In this document: positions 8,604 to 16,273 of the stretch, piece by piece | How positions within the stretch are numbered: the first letter of the stretch is position 1 | How the letters are laid out: each line of letters begins with the position of its first letter | Source of the DNA: Chloroflexota bacterium | Lineage (GTDB): Bacteria; Chloroflexota; Anaerolineae; Caldilineales; Caldilineaceae | Assembly (NCBI GenBank): GCA_018969295.1 | Contig: JAGWYN010000017.1 | Location: 1 to 64,000 of the forward strand | DNA length: 64,000 bases | Direction: 5' to 3' | Notes under the pieces: generated by a model | What the model was told of the DNA's origin: nothing | Seen by the model: the letters and a program-made list of their open reading frames with translations, nothing else | Database searches by the model: none | Position numbers and translations under genes: made by a program

Positions 8604-9650
8604 ATGGCTCGCGCGAACTCGTCGGGTTGGCAGCCTGCGGCGGAGGGGGTGGACCCGCGGCGTGTTCCACAGCGGTTGTTGTTCACGGGGATGTCGATGC
8701 CGGCGATTGGGCTGGGTACCTTTGGGTCCGACAGCGTCTCAGGAGAAGCGGTGGCTGCGGCAGTTGGGGGTGCGGCGGCGGTCGGCTATCGTCATTTTGA
8801 CTGTGCCGCCGTCTATGGAAACGAGCCTCTGATCGGGCCGGTGCTGCAGCAGGTGATGGCAGGGGGGGTACGGCGCGAGGAGCTGTGGATCACCTCCAAG
8901 CTGTGGAACGACAAACACGCTGAGGCGGAGGTCATTCCGGCCTTTTTGCAGTCGCTGCGTGCTTTGCAGATGGAGTATCTGGATCTGTATCTGGTCCACT
9001 GGCCGTTTCCCAACCATCATGCGCCGGGTGTCGACGTCTCTTCGCGCGATCTGCACGCCCGACCCTACAGCCATGCCCGGTTTATGCAAACCTGGCGCCA
9101 GCTGGAAAAGCTGGTCGATCAGGGACTGGTGCGCCACATCGGCACCTCCAACATGACGATTCCCAAGCTGGAGCTGCTGCTGCAGGAGGCACGCATCCAG
9201 CCGGCGGCCAATGAAATGGAGCTGCACCCCCATTTTCAGCAGCCCGAGCTCTTCGACTACGTGCGCCGCCACGGGATCGAGCCCATCGGCTACAGCCCGA
9301 TCGGTTCGCCGGCCCGGCCTGACCGAGACCGTACGCCTGAAGACTCGGTCGATATCGAAGACCCGGTGGTGGTGGAGATAGCTCGCAGACACGGGGTGCA
9401 TCCGGCAGTCATCTGTGTCAAGTGGGCTGTGCAGCGTGGGCAGACGCCGATCCCCTTTTCGACAAACCGGCGCAACTACCTGGCCAATCTGCAAGGGGTT
9501 GTGTCCGACCCGCTCTCTGCGGCGGAGATGCAGGCGATCGCAGCTCTGGACCGCAACTGTCGGCTGATCAAGGGGCAAGTGTTCCTGTGGAAACCGGGCC
9601 AGGACTGGCGTGATCTTTGGGATGAAGCGGGCGTCATTGTTCAATCGTGA
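8604..9650 (+). CDS. Aldo/keto reductase
   Basis: 348 residues from the ATG at 8604; the frame is open further upstream, but that extension has no ribosome site and reads as noise, whereas GGGAG precedes this ATG. It is an NAD(P)H-dependent carbonyl reductase of the AKR TIM-barrel superfamily. The catalytic tetrad is visible: Asp and Tyr in FDCAAVYGNE, Lys in ITSKLWND and His in LVHWPF. The C-terminal KWAVQRGQTPIPFS matches the cofactor-binding strand. It is followed after about 45 bp by a zinc dehydrogenase and lies divergent from the sugar importer, so a role in reducing an imported sugar or its aldehyde product is likely. Specific substrate unknown. Confidence 0.92.
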   Translation: MARANSSGWQPAAEGVDPRRVPQRLLFTGMSMPAIGLGTFGSDSVSGEAVAAAVGGAAAVGYRHFDCAAVYGNEPLIGPVLQQVMAGGVRREELWITSKLWNDKHAEAEVIPAFLQSLRALQMEYLDLYLVHWPFPNHHAPGVDVSSRDLHARPYSHARFMQTWRQLEKLVDQGLVRHIGTSNMTIPKLELLLQEARIQPAANEMELHPHFQQPELFDYVRRHGIEPIGYSPIGSPARPDRDRTPEDSVDIEDPVVVEIARRHGVHPAVICVKWAVQRGQTPIPFSTNRRNYLANLQGVVSDPLSAAEMQAIAALDRNCRLIKGQVFLWKPGQDWRDLWDEAGVIVQS

Positions 9651-9695
9651 CCGTTCCGTAGGGGGGTGGGTGGATCTATGAAGAGGGAGCAAACG

Positions 9696-10742
9696 ATGAA
9701 AATGCGCGGTGTGTTGTTGCCCGGCGGCCGCAGGGTAGAGTTCAAAGAATTTGCCGTGCCCGAGCCTGGGCATGGTCAGGTGTTGGTCAAGATGAAGGCG
9801 TCGTCGATCTGCGGCAGCGATATTCGCGCCATCTACCGCGAGCATCTGGGGCATGGGCCGGAGGGCTACCAGAATGTGATCGCCGGCCACGAGCCGTGTG
9901 GGCAGATAGTGGCGACTGGTCCTGGCTGCAAACGGTTCAAGGAGGGGGATCGGGTGATCCTCTACCACATCAGCGGCTGTGGGGTCTGCCATGACTGTCG
10001 AGAGGGCTACATGATTTCGTGCACCTCGGAGCAGCGGGCTGCGTATGGGTGGCAGCGGGATGGCGGCCATGCCGACTATCTGGTGGCTGAAGAGGAGACC
10101 TGCATTGCGCTGCCGGACGCTTTGAGTTACGTGGACGGCGCTCTGGTCGCCTGTGGCTTTGGCACCGTCTACGAAGCGCTGAACCGGGTAGGGGTTTCGG
10201 GGCAGGATCGTCTGCTGGTCACCGGCATGGGGCCGGTCGGGATGGCGGCGGGGTTGATCGCCAAGAAGATGGGGGCGACCTCTGTGATCGGGGTAGACAT
10301 CGCCGACAGCCGGCTCGAATTTAGCCGGCAGGTAGGGGCGATCGACCATGCTGTGTCGGCGGGGGCTGCCGACGCGCTCGATCAAATCAAGGCGTTGAGT
10401 GCAGGGGTGGGCTGTGAGGTGGCGATCGACTGTTCGGGCTCTCCGCAGGGGCGTCTGCTGGCGTTGCAGGGCACCCGGCGGTGGGGGCGCTGTGCGATGG
10501 TCGGAGAGGGCAATCGGGTTGACTTCGATGTGAGCCAGACCATCATCCACAACCAGATCACGATCTACGGTTCCTGGGTGACCAGCCTGGGGCACATGGA
10601 GGATCTGGTTGAAAAGCTGGTTGCCTGGGATCTCAAGCCGGAGATCATTGTCTCGCATCGTTTTGGGCTTGACGAGGCTGCGGAAGCGTATCGGGTGGCA
10701 GATGCTGGGTTGAGCGGGAAGGTGTGTATCGTGATGGAGTGA
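9696..10742 (+). CDS. Zinc-dependent medium-chain alcohol/polyol dehydrogenase
   Basis: 348 residues from the ATG at 9696, preceded by GAGGGAGC 6 nt away; two upstream in-frame starts lack this. It is an NAD(P)-dependent medium-chain dehydrogenase. Catalytic zinc ligands are in SSICGSD and AGHEPCG; the structural zinc lobe has the cysteine series CGVCHDC and a later Cys in YMISC. The Rossmann fold reads GMGPVGMAAG. It is likely co-transcribed with the aldo/keto reductase upstream and may oxidise a polyol or sugar from the neighbouring transport systems. Related sequences are annotated as sorbitol or threonine dehydrogenases; the exact substrate cannot be assigned. Confidence 0.9.
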   Translation: MKMRGVLLPGGRRVEFKEFAVPEPGHGQVLVKMKASSICGSDIRAIYREHLGHGPEGYQNVIAGHEPCGQIVATGPGCKRFKEGDRVILYHISGCGVCHDCREGYMISCTSEQRAAYGWQRDGGHADYLVAEEETCIALPDALSYVDGALVACGFGTVYEALNRVGVSGQDRLLVTGMGPVGMAAGLIAKKMGATSVIGVDIADSRLEFSRQVGAIDHAVSAGAADALDQIKALSAGVGCEVAIDCSGSPQGRLLALQGTRRWGRCAMVGEGNRVDFDVSQTIIHNQITIYGSWVTSLGHMEDLVEKLVAWDLKPEIIVSHRFGLDEAAEAYRVADAGLSGKVCIVME

Positions 10743-10836
10743 GTGTGCTGGCTGCATCCAGCGTGCGTGTCATCCGATCGGATCTGTTCGGGTAGGGCAC
10801 TTCTGCCATCCTTGTCTTGGCTCTTGGCCGGGCAAG

Positions 10837-10865
10837 TTGACAGGGAGGCTACAATCGAGTAGAGT
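10837..10865 (+). promoter_or_regulatory. Promoter of the ribose-type ABC operon
   Basis: Perfect TTGACA (10837-10842), 17-bp spacer, TAGAGT -10 (10860-10865). The start site would fall near 10872, giving a leader of about 145 nt with a CAACTCC/GGAGTTG hairpin (10968-10985) before the gene. GCAAACGCTGC (about 10919-10929) is a weak LacI-operator-like candidate. Confidence 0.6.
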
Positions 10866-10967
10866 GAAGAAGGTACAGACGTAAAAATTGGAAGACATCT
10901 GTTCGGTTTTTCTGTGTGGCAAACGCTGCAAGGGAAAGGTTGTGTCGGTGTCTCTGGATCAAGTCGT

Positions 10968-10985
10968 CAACTCCACAAGGAGTTG
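10968..10985 (+). promoter_or_regulatory. Leader hairpin upstream of the binding-protein gene
   Basis: CAACTCC and GGAGTTG form a 7-bp stem with loop ACAA, 33 nt before the ATG. Further down, the ribosome site itself lies in GGAGAATCTCC, a small dyad that could partly mask it. Function unknown; either could tune translation. Confidence 0.45.
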
Positions 10986-11017
10986 GTCAATACATTCTGT
11001 TCAAAGGAGAATCTCCC

Positions 11018-12037
11018 ATGAAGAACTATCGTATTGTGATGGTGCTGCTGGGCCTGCTGCTGATCGGGTCTCTGGTCAGCGCATGCGTGGCAGCGCCGGC
11101 AGCTGCACCGGCAGCTGAGGAAGCTGCTGCGACCGAGGCTGCGCCGGCGGAAGAAGCTGCAGCGGCGAAGCCGTACATTCCGGTCATCTCCAAGGGCTTC
11201 CAGCACCAGTTCTGGCAGGCGGTGAAGTTGGGTTCTGACCAGGCTGCTGCCGACTACAACGTCGACATCACCTTTGAGGGCCCGGCCACCGAGTCTGAGG
11301 TGGACAAGCAGATCGAGATGTTGGAGGCGGCACTGGCGAAGAACCCGGCTGCCATCTGTTTTGCCGCCCTGGACACGCAGGCTGCGATTCCGCTGCTGGA
11401 GGAGGCCAACTCGCGTGGCATTCCGGTGGTCGGCTTTGACTCTGGCGTAGACAGCGACATTCCGGTTGCCACAGCGGCGACGGACAACCTGGCGGCTGCT
11501 GCGTTGGCTGCGGACAAGATGGCGGAGCTGATCGGCGGTGCCGGGCAGATTGCGGTGTTGGTGCACGACCAGACCAGCCGCACGGGGATCGACCGTCGCG
11601 ACGGCTTCACCAACCGTATTGCTGAGGCGTACCCTGACATCGAGATCGTCAACGTCGACTACGGTGCGGGCGACCACCTGAAGTCCACTGATCTGGCCAA
11701 GGCGGTCATTCAGGCCAACCCAGATCTGAAGGGCTACTTTGGGGCCAACGAAGGGTCGGCGATCGGCGTGTTGAATGCCGTGACGGAGCTGGGCAAAGTG
11801 GGGGAGATCGTTGTCATCGGCTATGATTCTGGCCAGCAGCAGATGGACGCCGTGCGTTCGGGGGCGATGGCGGGTGCCATCACGCAGAACCCGATCGGCA
11901 TCGGCTACAAATGTGTCGAGGCGGCGGTCAAGGCCATCAACGGCGAAGAAGTGGAAAAGGTGATCGATACTGGGTTCTTCTGGTACGATGCCACCAACAT
12001 GGACTCGGAAGAGATTGCAGCGCTGCTCTACCAGTAA
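11018..12037 (+). CDS. Ribose-type sugar ABC transporter substrate-binding lipoprotein (CUT2, RbsB-like)
   Basis: 339 residues from the ATG at 11018, with AAAGGAG upstream. A lipoprotein signal peptide ends at VSAC (Cys23), followed by an Ala/Glu/Pro-rich tether and a periplasmic-binding-protein type I fold typical of RbsB/XylF-like proteins. Motifs include ISKGFQHQFWQAVKLG, GIPVVGFDSG and IVVIGYDSGQQQ. It binds a pentose or related monosaccharide outside the membrane and delivers it to the downstream ATPase and permease, a complete CUT2 set. Ligand identity cannot be read; neighbouring dehydrogenases and fucose genes make a deoxy-sugar or polyol as plausible as ribose. Confidence 0.94.
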   Translation: MKNYRIVMVLLGLLLIGSLVSACVAAPAAAPAAEEAAATEAAPAEEAAAAKPYIPVISKGFQHQFWQAVKLGSDQAAADYNVDITFEGPATESEVDKQIEMLEAALAKNPAAICFAALDTQAAIPLLEEANSRGIPVVGFDSGVDSDIPVATAATDNLAAAALAADKMAELIGGAGQIAVLVHDQTSRTGIDRRDGFTNRIAEAYPDIEIVNVDYGAGDHLKSTDLAKAVIQANPDLKGYFGANEGSAIGVLNAVTELGKVGEIVVIGYDSGQQQMDAVRSGAMAGAITQNPIGIGYKCVEAAVKAINGEEVEKVIDTGFFWYDATNMDSEEIAALLYQ

Positions 12038-12060
12038 GCGTGTGTAGCGGGTGAACTTGG

Positions 12061-12095
12061 CGGCCAGGAAGGGGGGGGCTTCCCTTTCCTGGCCG
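12061..12095 (+). promoter_or_regulatory. Hairpin after the binding-protein gene, with an alternative pairing to the next ribosome site
   Basis: CGGCCAGGAA (12061-12070) pairs perfectly with TTCCTGGCCG (12086-12095). TTCCTG (12086-12091) can instead pair with CAGGAA (12101-12106), which overlaps the ribosome site of the ATPase gene. The two structures are mutually exclusive. There is no T-tract, so it is likely a stability or partial-attenuation element. Confidence 0.65.
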
Positions 12096-12117
12096 TTTGG
12101 CAGGAAGGGGGCAACGC

Positions 12118-13668
12118 ATGGGGGATCTTTTGCTCAAGATGGCGGGGATCGAAAAGTCTTTCCCCGGCGTGCATGCCTTGAACCAGGCGCAATTTGAGTT
12201 GCGTGCCGGCGAGGTGCACGCCTTGGTCGGGGAGAACGGGGCTGGCAAGTCGACGCTGATGAAGATCCTGTCTGGGATTTATTCGAAGGATGCCGGTTCG
12301 GTCCGCTATCAGGGCAAGGAAGTGGAGATCAGCTCCCCACGCGCGGCGCAGCATCTTGGGATCAGCATGATCCATCAAGAGTTGAACCTGATGAACCATT
12401 TGACGTTGGCGCAGAACGTCTTTGTGGGGCGTGAGCCGCGGCAGCCTCTGCGTTTTATGTTGGACGAGGCCAAGATCAACGCGCAGACCCAGGCCTTGTT
12501 TGATTCGATGCATCTGCGCCTCGACCCGCGCACGCTGGCTGCGGAGTTGACGGTGGCCAAACAACAGATGGTGGAGATCGCCAAGGCGCTTTCGTTCAAC
12601 TCTCAGGTGTTGATCATGGACGAGCCTACAGCGGCGTTGACCGAGTCCGAGATCGAAGAACTTTTTCGGATCATTCGCCAGCTGCGCAGCAAAGGGGTGG
12701 GGATCGTCTACATTTCGCACCGGCTGGAAGAGCTCAAGCAGATTTCTGACCGGATCACGGTGATGCGGGATGGGCACTATGTGGATACGGTGGATGCGAA
12801 AAAGGTGACCATCGACCAGATCATCGGCATGATGGTAGGGCGTGCCATCTACGAATCGTCCCCTGAGGTCCCTGAGCGGCCGGACCAGGCTGTGGTGCTG
12901 GCGGTGCGCGGGTTGAACCGGGGCACGGCGATCCGGGATGTCAGCTTTGTGTTGAAAAAAGGGGAAATTTTGGGGTTTGCCGGTTTGATGGGGGCAGGGC
13001 GCACCGAAGTGGCGCGTGCGATCTTCGGGGCAGACCCGATCGATTCCGGCGAAATTTTTGTAAAAGGGCGCCGGACTGCGATCCAGAGCCCGCGCGATGC
13101 GGTGCGGCACGGGATCGGGTATCTTTCGGAAGATCGCAAGCGGTATGGTCTGGCGGTGGGGCTGAGTGTCGAGGCCAACATTGCGCTGGCCTCGTTTGAG
13201 CAATTTGTGGGGTCGTTGGGGGTCGTCGACGACAGCAAGGTGCGTTCGATTGCCAGCCGCTATGTCGACCTGTTGTCGATCAAGACGCCAGGGATCCAGC
13301 AGATGGTGCGCAATCTTTCTGGCGGCAACCAGCAAAAGGTGGTCATTGGCAAGTGGCTGACTGCGGACACTGAAATTTTAATCTTCGACGAGCCCACGCG
13401 CGGCATCGATGTCGGTGCCAAAAGTGAAATTTACCGTCTGCTCAACGAACTGGCGCACGCTGGCAAATCCATCATCATGATCTCGTCTGAATTGCCGGAG
13501 ATTCTGCGCATGAGCCATCGGATTGTGGTGATGTGCGAGGGGCGAATCACCGGTGAACTGTCTGCTGCGGAAGCGACACAGGAAAAAATCATGCGGCTGG
13601 CCACTCAGCGCAGCGGGATGGTGGCCGTGACAGAAAATTCTTTTGCCGCCAAGGCAAAGGTTCGTTAG
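12118..13668 (+). CDS. Sugar ABC transporter ATP-binding protein, tandem NBDs (CUT2, RbsA/MglA-like)
   Basis: 516 residues from the ATG at 12118. It contains two nucleotide-binding domains in one chain, the CUT2 arrangement. NBD1 has Walker A GENGAGKST and Walker B VLIMDEPTAAL. NBD2 has the usual degenerate P-loop (GLMGAGRTEVAR), signature LSGGNQQK and Walker B EILIFDEPTRGID. It energises uptake through the permease encoded 11 bp downstream. Full-length for the family, with no disrupted motifs. Confidence 0.96.
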   Translation: MGDLLLKMAGIEKSFPGVHALNQAQFELRAGEVHALVGENGAGKSTLMKILSGIYSKDAGSVRYQGKEVEISSPRAAQHLGISMIHQELNLMNHLTLAQNVFVGREPRQPLRFMLDEAKINAQTQALFDSMHLRLDPRTLAAELTVAKQQMVEIAKALSFNSQVLIMDEPTAALTESEIEELFRIIRQLRSKGVGIVYISHRLEELKQISDRITVMRDGHYVDTVDAKKVTIDQIIGMMVGRAIYESSPEVPERPDQAVVLAVRGLNRGTAIRDVSFVLKKGEILGFAGLMGAGRTEVARAIFGADPIDSGEIFVKGRRTAIQSPRDAVRHGIGYLSEDRKRYGLAVGLSVEANIALASFEQFVGSLGVVDDSKVRSIASRYVDLLSIKTPGIQQMVRNLSGGNQQKVVIGKWLTADTEILIFDEPTRGIDVGAKSEIYRLLNELAHAGKSIIMISSELPEILRMSHRIVVMCEGRITGELSAAEATQEKIMRLATQRSGMVAVTENSFAAKAKVR

Positions 13669-13679
13669 GGAGAAGCAGA

Positions 13680-14708
13680 ATGGCTACAGCAGAAAAAGTC
13701 TTCAGTGCCCCTCGGCAGACGATTTTGCGCTCCAATGCAGCGCAGAAGTTGTTGGCCTTTGCTGCTCTGATCGTCATCTTTGTCGTCTTTTCGTTTTTGA
13801 GCCCGTTTTTTGCGACCACCGAGAACATTGTCGGGATTTTGCTGGCGACGGCGGTCAATGGGGTCCTGGCATTGGGGGTGACCTTTGTCATTGTCACGGC
13901 CGGCATCGATCTGTCGGTGGGGACGGTGATGACGCTGTCGGCGGTGATGACGGGGTTGACGGTCTCGTTGGCGGGCTGGCCGGTGCCGTTGGGGATTTTG
14001 ATTGGGGTGCTGACCGGCAGTGTGGCGGGGTTGATCAACGGGTTGATCATCTCGCGCATGCGGGTGCCGCCCTTTATTGCCACGCTGGGCATGATGATGG
14101 TGGCGCGTGGGCTGGCGCTGGTGTTGTCGACGCTGGAGACTGGCACGATCAAACCGATCTATTTCAACGATGTGCCGCTCTTTCGCCAGCTGATGATGGG
14201 GTCGGTTCTGTCGCCGCTGCTTGCGCCGGTGGCCCCTGATTTCAACCTGCCCAATGCGGTGTTGATCCTGTTTGTGGCTGCGCTGGTGGCGGCGTTTGTT
14301 CTGGCCAAGACGGTGTTGGGGCGGTACACGGTGGCCATCGGGAGTAACGAGGAGGCCACCCGGCTTTCGGGGGTGGGGGTAGCCGGCTGGAAGACAGCGG
14401 TCTACGCACTGGGGGGGACCTTCAGCGGGCTGGCCGGGGTAATGATTGCTTCCCGTCTCAACTCAGCCCAGCCAGCGTTGGGGGTCGGGTACGAGTTGGA
14501 TGCGATCGCAGCGGTGGTGATCGGGGGCACGTCGCTGAGCGGGGGGCAGGGAACCATTTTGGGGACGATCATCGGCGCGTTTATTATCAGCACCCTGACC
14601 AACGGCCTGCGCATCATGAACGTGCCGCAGGAGTGGCAGTTTGTGGTGACAGGGCTGATCGTGATTTTGGCGGTCTATTTGGACATCTTGCGCCGTCGGC
14701 GCAGCTGA
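13680..14708 (+). CDS. Sugar ABC transporter permease (CUT2, RbsC-like)
   Basis: 342 residues with 8-10 hydrophobic helices and the RbsC-family signature regions TAGIDLSVGTVMTLS and VPPFIATLGMMM, plus AVVIGGTSLSGGQG near the C-terminus. The start is 11 bp after the ATPase stop with GGGAGAAG as ribosome site. It forms the homodimeric channel of the CUT2 importer. It is the last gene of the operon: a strong intrinsic terminator follows after 15 bp. Confidence 0.96.
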   Translation: MATAEKVFSAPRQTILRSNAAQKLLAFAALIVIFVVFSFLSPFFATTENIVGILLATAVNGVLALGVTFVIVTAGIDLSVGTVMTLSAVMTGLTVSLAGWPVPLGILIGVLTGSVAGLINGLIISRMRVPPFIATLGMMMVARGLALVLSTLETGTIKPIYFNDVPLFRQLMMGSVLSPLLAPVAPDFNLPNAVLILFVAALVAAFVLAKTVLGRYTVAIGSNEEATRLSGVGVAGWKTAVYALGGTFSGLAGVMIASRLNSAQPALGVGYELDAIAAVVIGGTSLSGGQGTILGTIIGAFIISTLTNGLRIMNVPQEWQFVVTGLIVILAVYLDILRRRRS

Positions 14709-14723
14709 AGCGCCTCTAAAACG

Positions 14724-14756
14724 GTGGCGGCAGATCCGATCTGCCGCCACTGTTTT
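14724..14756 (+). terminator. Intrinsic terminator of the ribose-type ABC operon
   Basis: Perfect 12-bp stem GTGGCGGCAGAT / ATCTGCCGCCAC with loop CCG, followed by TGTTTTT. This is the clearest rho-independent terminator in the window. Confidence 0.92.
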
Positions 14757-14811
14757 TACACCGTTTTTGGGTGGGACACTGCTGCCTGAGCTCCAGCCAG
14801 CTCTTTTTGTG

Positions 14812-15132
14812 TCAGCCTGTCCGGTTGTAGACGGGCGCCGCAGCGCCGTTGGGAGGGAACTGCTGGAGAGGCATCCAGAAGACTTTGAGCCGGATGGCAG
14901 TCTTCAGCGTACCATCTACTTCGACGTCGATAAAGCTGGGGGTCATCATAATTTCGCGTTCCTCGGCTTCGAGGAAAGTGCGGGCGAGGGTCAACGCCTT
15001 GATCGCCTGGTTGAGTGCGCCGGCCCCGATGGCCTGTACTTCGGCTGTGCCATGTTCCCGCATCATTCCGGCGATTGCGCCGGCTACGGCGCGTGTAGGA
15101 GAAGCTGTTGATACTCTGATGAGTGCTGCCAT
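14812..15132 (-). CDS. spoVS: SpoVS-family protein (stage V sporulation protein S homologue)
   Basis: 106 residues. The core is characteristic of SpoVS: VAGAIAGMMREHG, then VQAIGAGALNQAIKALTLAR, then the C-terminal strand DVEVDGTLKTAIRLKV. SpoVS is a small Alba-like-fold protein that affects sporulation or septation in Bacillus and is also found in non-sporulating bacteria including Chloroflexota and Thermus; its biochemical role is not settled. Here it has about 20 residues beyond the usual end. Ribosome site AGGTAGGA precedes the ATG. It lies convergent to the ABC operon and downstream of a tiny membrane protein gene. Confidence 0.92.
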   Translation of the reverse strand: MAALIRVSTASPTRAVAGAIAGMMREHGTAEVQAIGAGALNQAIKALTLARTFLEAEEREIMMTPSFIDVEVDGTLKTAIRLKVFWMPLQQFPPNGAAAPVYNRTG

Positions 15133-15168
15133 GATGCAATCCTACCTGTTTTTTGTAGTGTAGTGACT

Positions 15169-15303
15169 TTAGCCGCCTGCGCCTGCCATTGCCCCGACCC
15201 CGACGGCCACGATTCCAAACAACCCTACCAACCCCACTACCAACGCAATCCAAAAGAGTGCAGAGAAGGAGCTGCCCGATTCATCCTTGTCCATTTTGTC
15301 CAT
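15169..15303 (-). CDS. Small single-pass membrane protein, glycine-rich C-terminus
   Basis: 44 residues from the ATG at 15303, or 69 residues from a TTG at 15378 in the same frame; neither has a strong ribosome site, so the start is open. It is a charged N-terminus (MDKMDKDES) followed by one hydrophobic segment (FWIALVVGLVGLFGIVAVGVG) and the tail AMAGAGG. I do not recognise a family. It lies 36 bp upstream of spoVS on the same strand and could be co-transcribed with it. A TACAAT -10-like sequence (15408-15403) sits upstream in an AT-rich stretch. Confidence 0.5.
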   Translation of the reverse strand: MDKMDKDESGSSFSALFWIALVVGLVGLFGIVAVGVGAMAGAGG

Positions 15304-15378
15304 CTTTCGGTGTTGTCTGCTGTGTAGACTGCTTTTGTGTTTGTCTTTGAACCAATTGATTTTAGAAAAGTCGGACAA

Positions 15379-15513
15379 CCAATATTGTCTGACCTTTTAT
15401 CTATTGTAGTGCACAAAAATTACAAAAAAATCACAAAAAACAACAAAAAAATCACAATATTTTCACAATTGGGAGTTGGGGGAGGGGGGGGGGATCGGGG
15501 GCCTCCGGGGCAG
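15379..15513. other. A/T-rich intergenic stretch with repeated ATCACAA units
   Basis: 135 bp, far more AT-rich than the rest. On the plus strand it has repeated AAAAAATCACAA-like blocks (about 15420-15470) ending in TTTCACAATT, then a G-run. It probably carries the promoter region of the small membrane-protein gene (TACAAT on the minus strand at 15408-15403) and the 3' end of the regulator transcript. No gene seen. Confidence 0.4.
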
Positions 15514-16260
15514 TCAGAGGGTGTCGGCGTTCGGCGGGTCGGGAACGGTCAGCAGATACCCGACACCCGAGCGTGTCTGGATGAAGTGTTGGGCAGGGTT
15601 TGGGCCTTCCAATTTCTGGCGCAGGCGGTAAATGGTCTGGCGGATGGCGCGTTCGCCGTCGCCGGATTGGCTACCCCAGAGGCTCTCTTCCAGGGCGGCG
15701 ATGGTCACGACGTAGCCCAGATTCCGGGCCAGCGTGTCCAGCAGCCGGTATTCGGTCTGGGTGAGAACGATCTCTTTTCCATCTATCAGGACCTGCTGGC
15801 GGATGCGGTCGAGTGTGAGCCTGCCGATCTGTTGGACCGATTCTTGGATGGTTTGGGTTTTGAAAGAAGCTCTGCGCAGCTGTGCGCGCACACGTGCCAG
15901 CAGTTCGGCAACTCCGAACGGTTTGGTGATGTAGTCGTCGGCTCCCCAGTCGAGGCCGCGTACCCGGTCGCGTTCGTCGGTGCGGGCGGTCAGCATGAGG
16001 ATTGGGACATCGGTGAACTTGCGCAGCTGTCGGCAGACCTCGAATCCATTGAGGTCGGGCAGCATGATGTCGAGCAGCACAAGATCTGGGGGGAATTGGG
16101 CGGCCAGGGTCAGGGCGGTGTTTCCATTTTCGGCGGTGACGACTGTGTAGCCGCGCAGGTTCAGGTTGAGTTCGATGAGCTGCCGGTAGTGCAGCTCATC
16201 GTCGACTACCAGGATGGTGGCGGTGTCTGGGTGGGGGGCTTCGTAGCTGGATTTGGGCAT
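15514..16260 (-). CDS. Two-component response regulator, OmpR/PhoB family
   Basis: 248 residues from the ATG at 16260, selected for TAGGAGAC upstream; a longer frame would run back into the kinase gene. Receiver domain: acidic pair Asp20-Asp21, phospho-acceptor Asp64 in LLDIMLPD, Thr91 and Lys113 (KPFG). The winged-helix output domain begins about residue 135 and includes LTQTEYRLLDTLARN and the recognition segment RAIRQTIYRLRQKL. It sits 13 bp downstream of its histidine kinase gene. Target genes are not indicated; neighbouring operons are all sugar-related. Confidence 0.95.
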   Translation of the reverse strand: MPKSSYEAPHPDTATILVVDDELHYRQLIELNLNLRGYTVVTAENGNTALTLAAQFPPDLVLLDIMLPDLNGFEVCRQLRKFTDVPILMLTARTDERDRVRGLDWGADDYITKPFGVAELLARVRAQLRRASFKTQTIQESVQQIGRLTLDRIRQQVLIDGKEIVLTQTEYRLLDTLARNLGYVVTIAALEESLWGSQSGDGERAIRQTIYRLRQKLEGPNPAQHFIQTRSGVGYLLTVPDPPNADTL

Positions 16261-16273
16261 GGCGGTGGGTCTC

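Noticed and set aside
8739..10757. A 672-codon open frame on the minus strand opposite the aldo/keto reductase and zinc dehydrogenase
   Set aside because: His/Pro/Arg-rich and motif-free; the plus strand carries both catalytic tetrad and zinc motifs.
10916..10932. LacI-family operator in the ribose-type operon leader
   Set aside because: GCAAACGCTGC has only partial symmetry and no LacI gene is nearby; kept only as a weak remark.
15404..15475. CRISPR-like or origin-like repeat in the A-rich tract
   Set aside because: The ATCACAA units are short, irregular and unspaced; there are no spacers, Cas genes or DnaA-box clusters.
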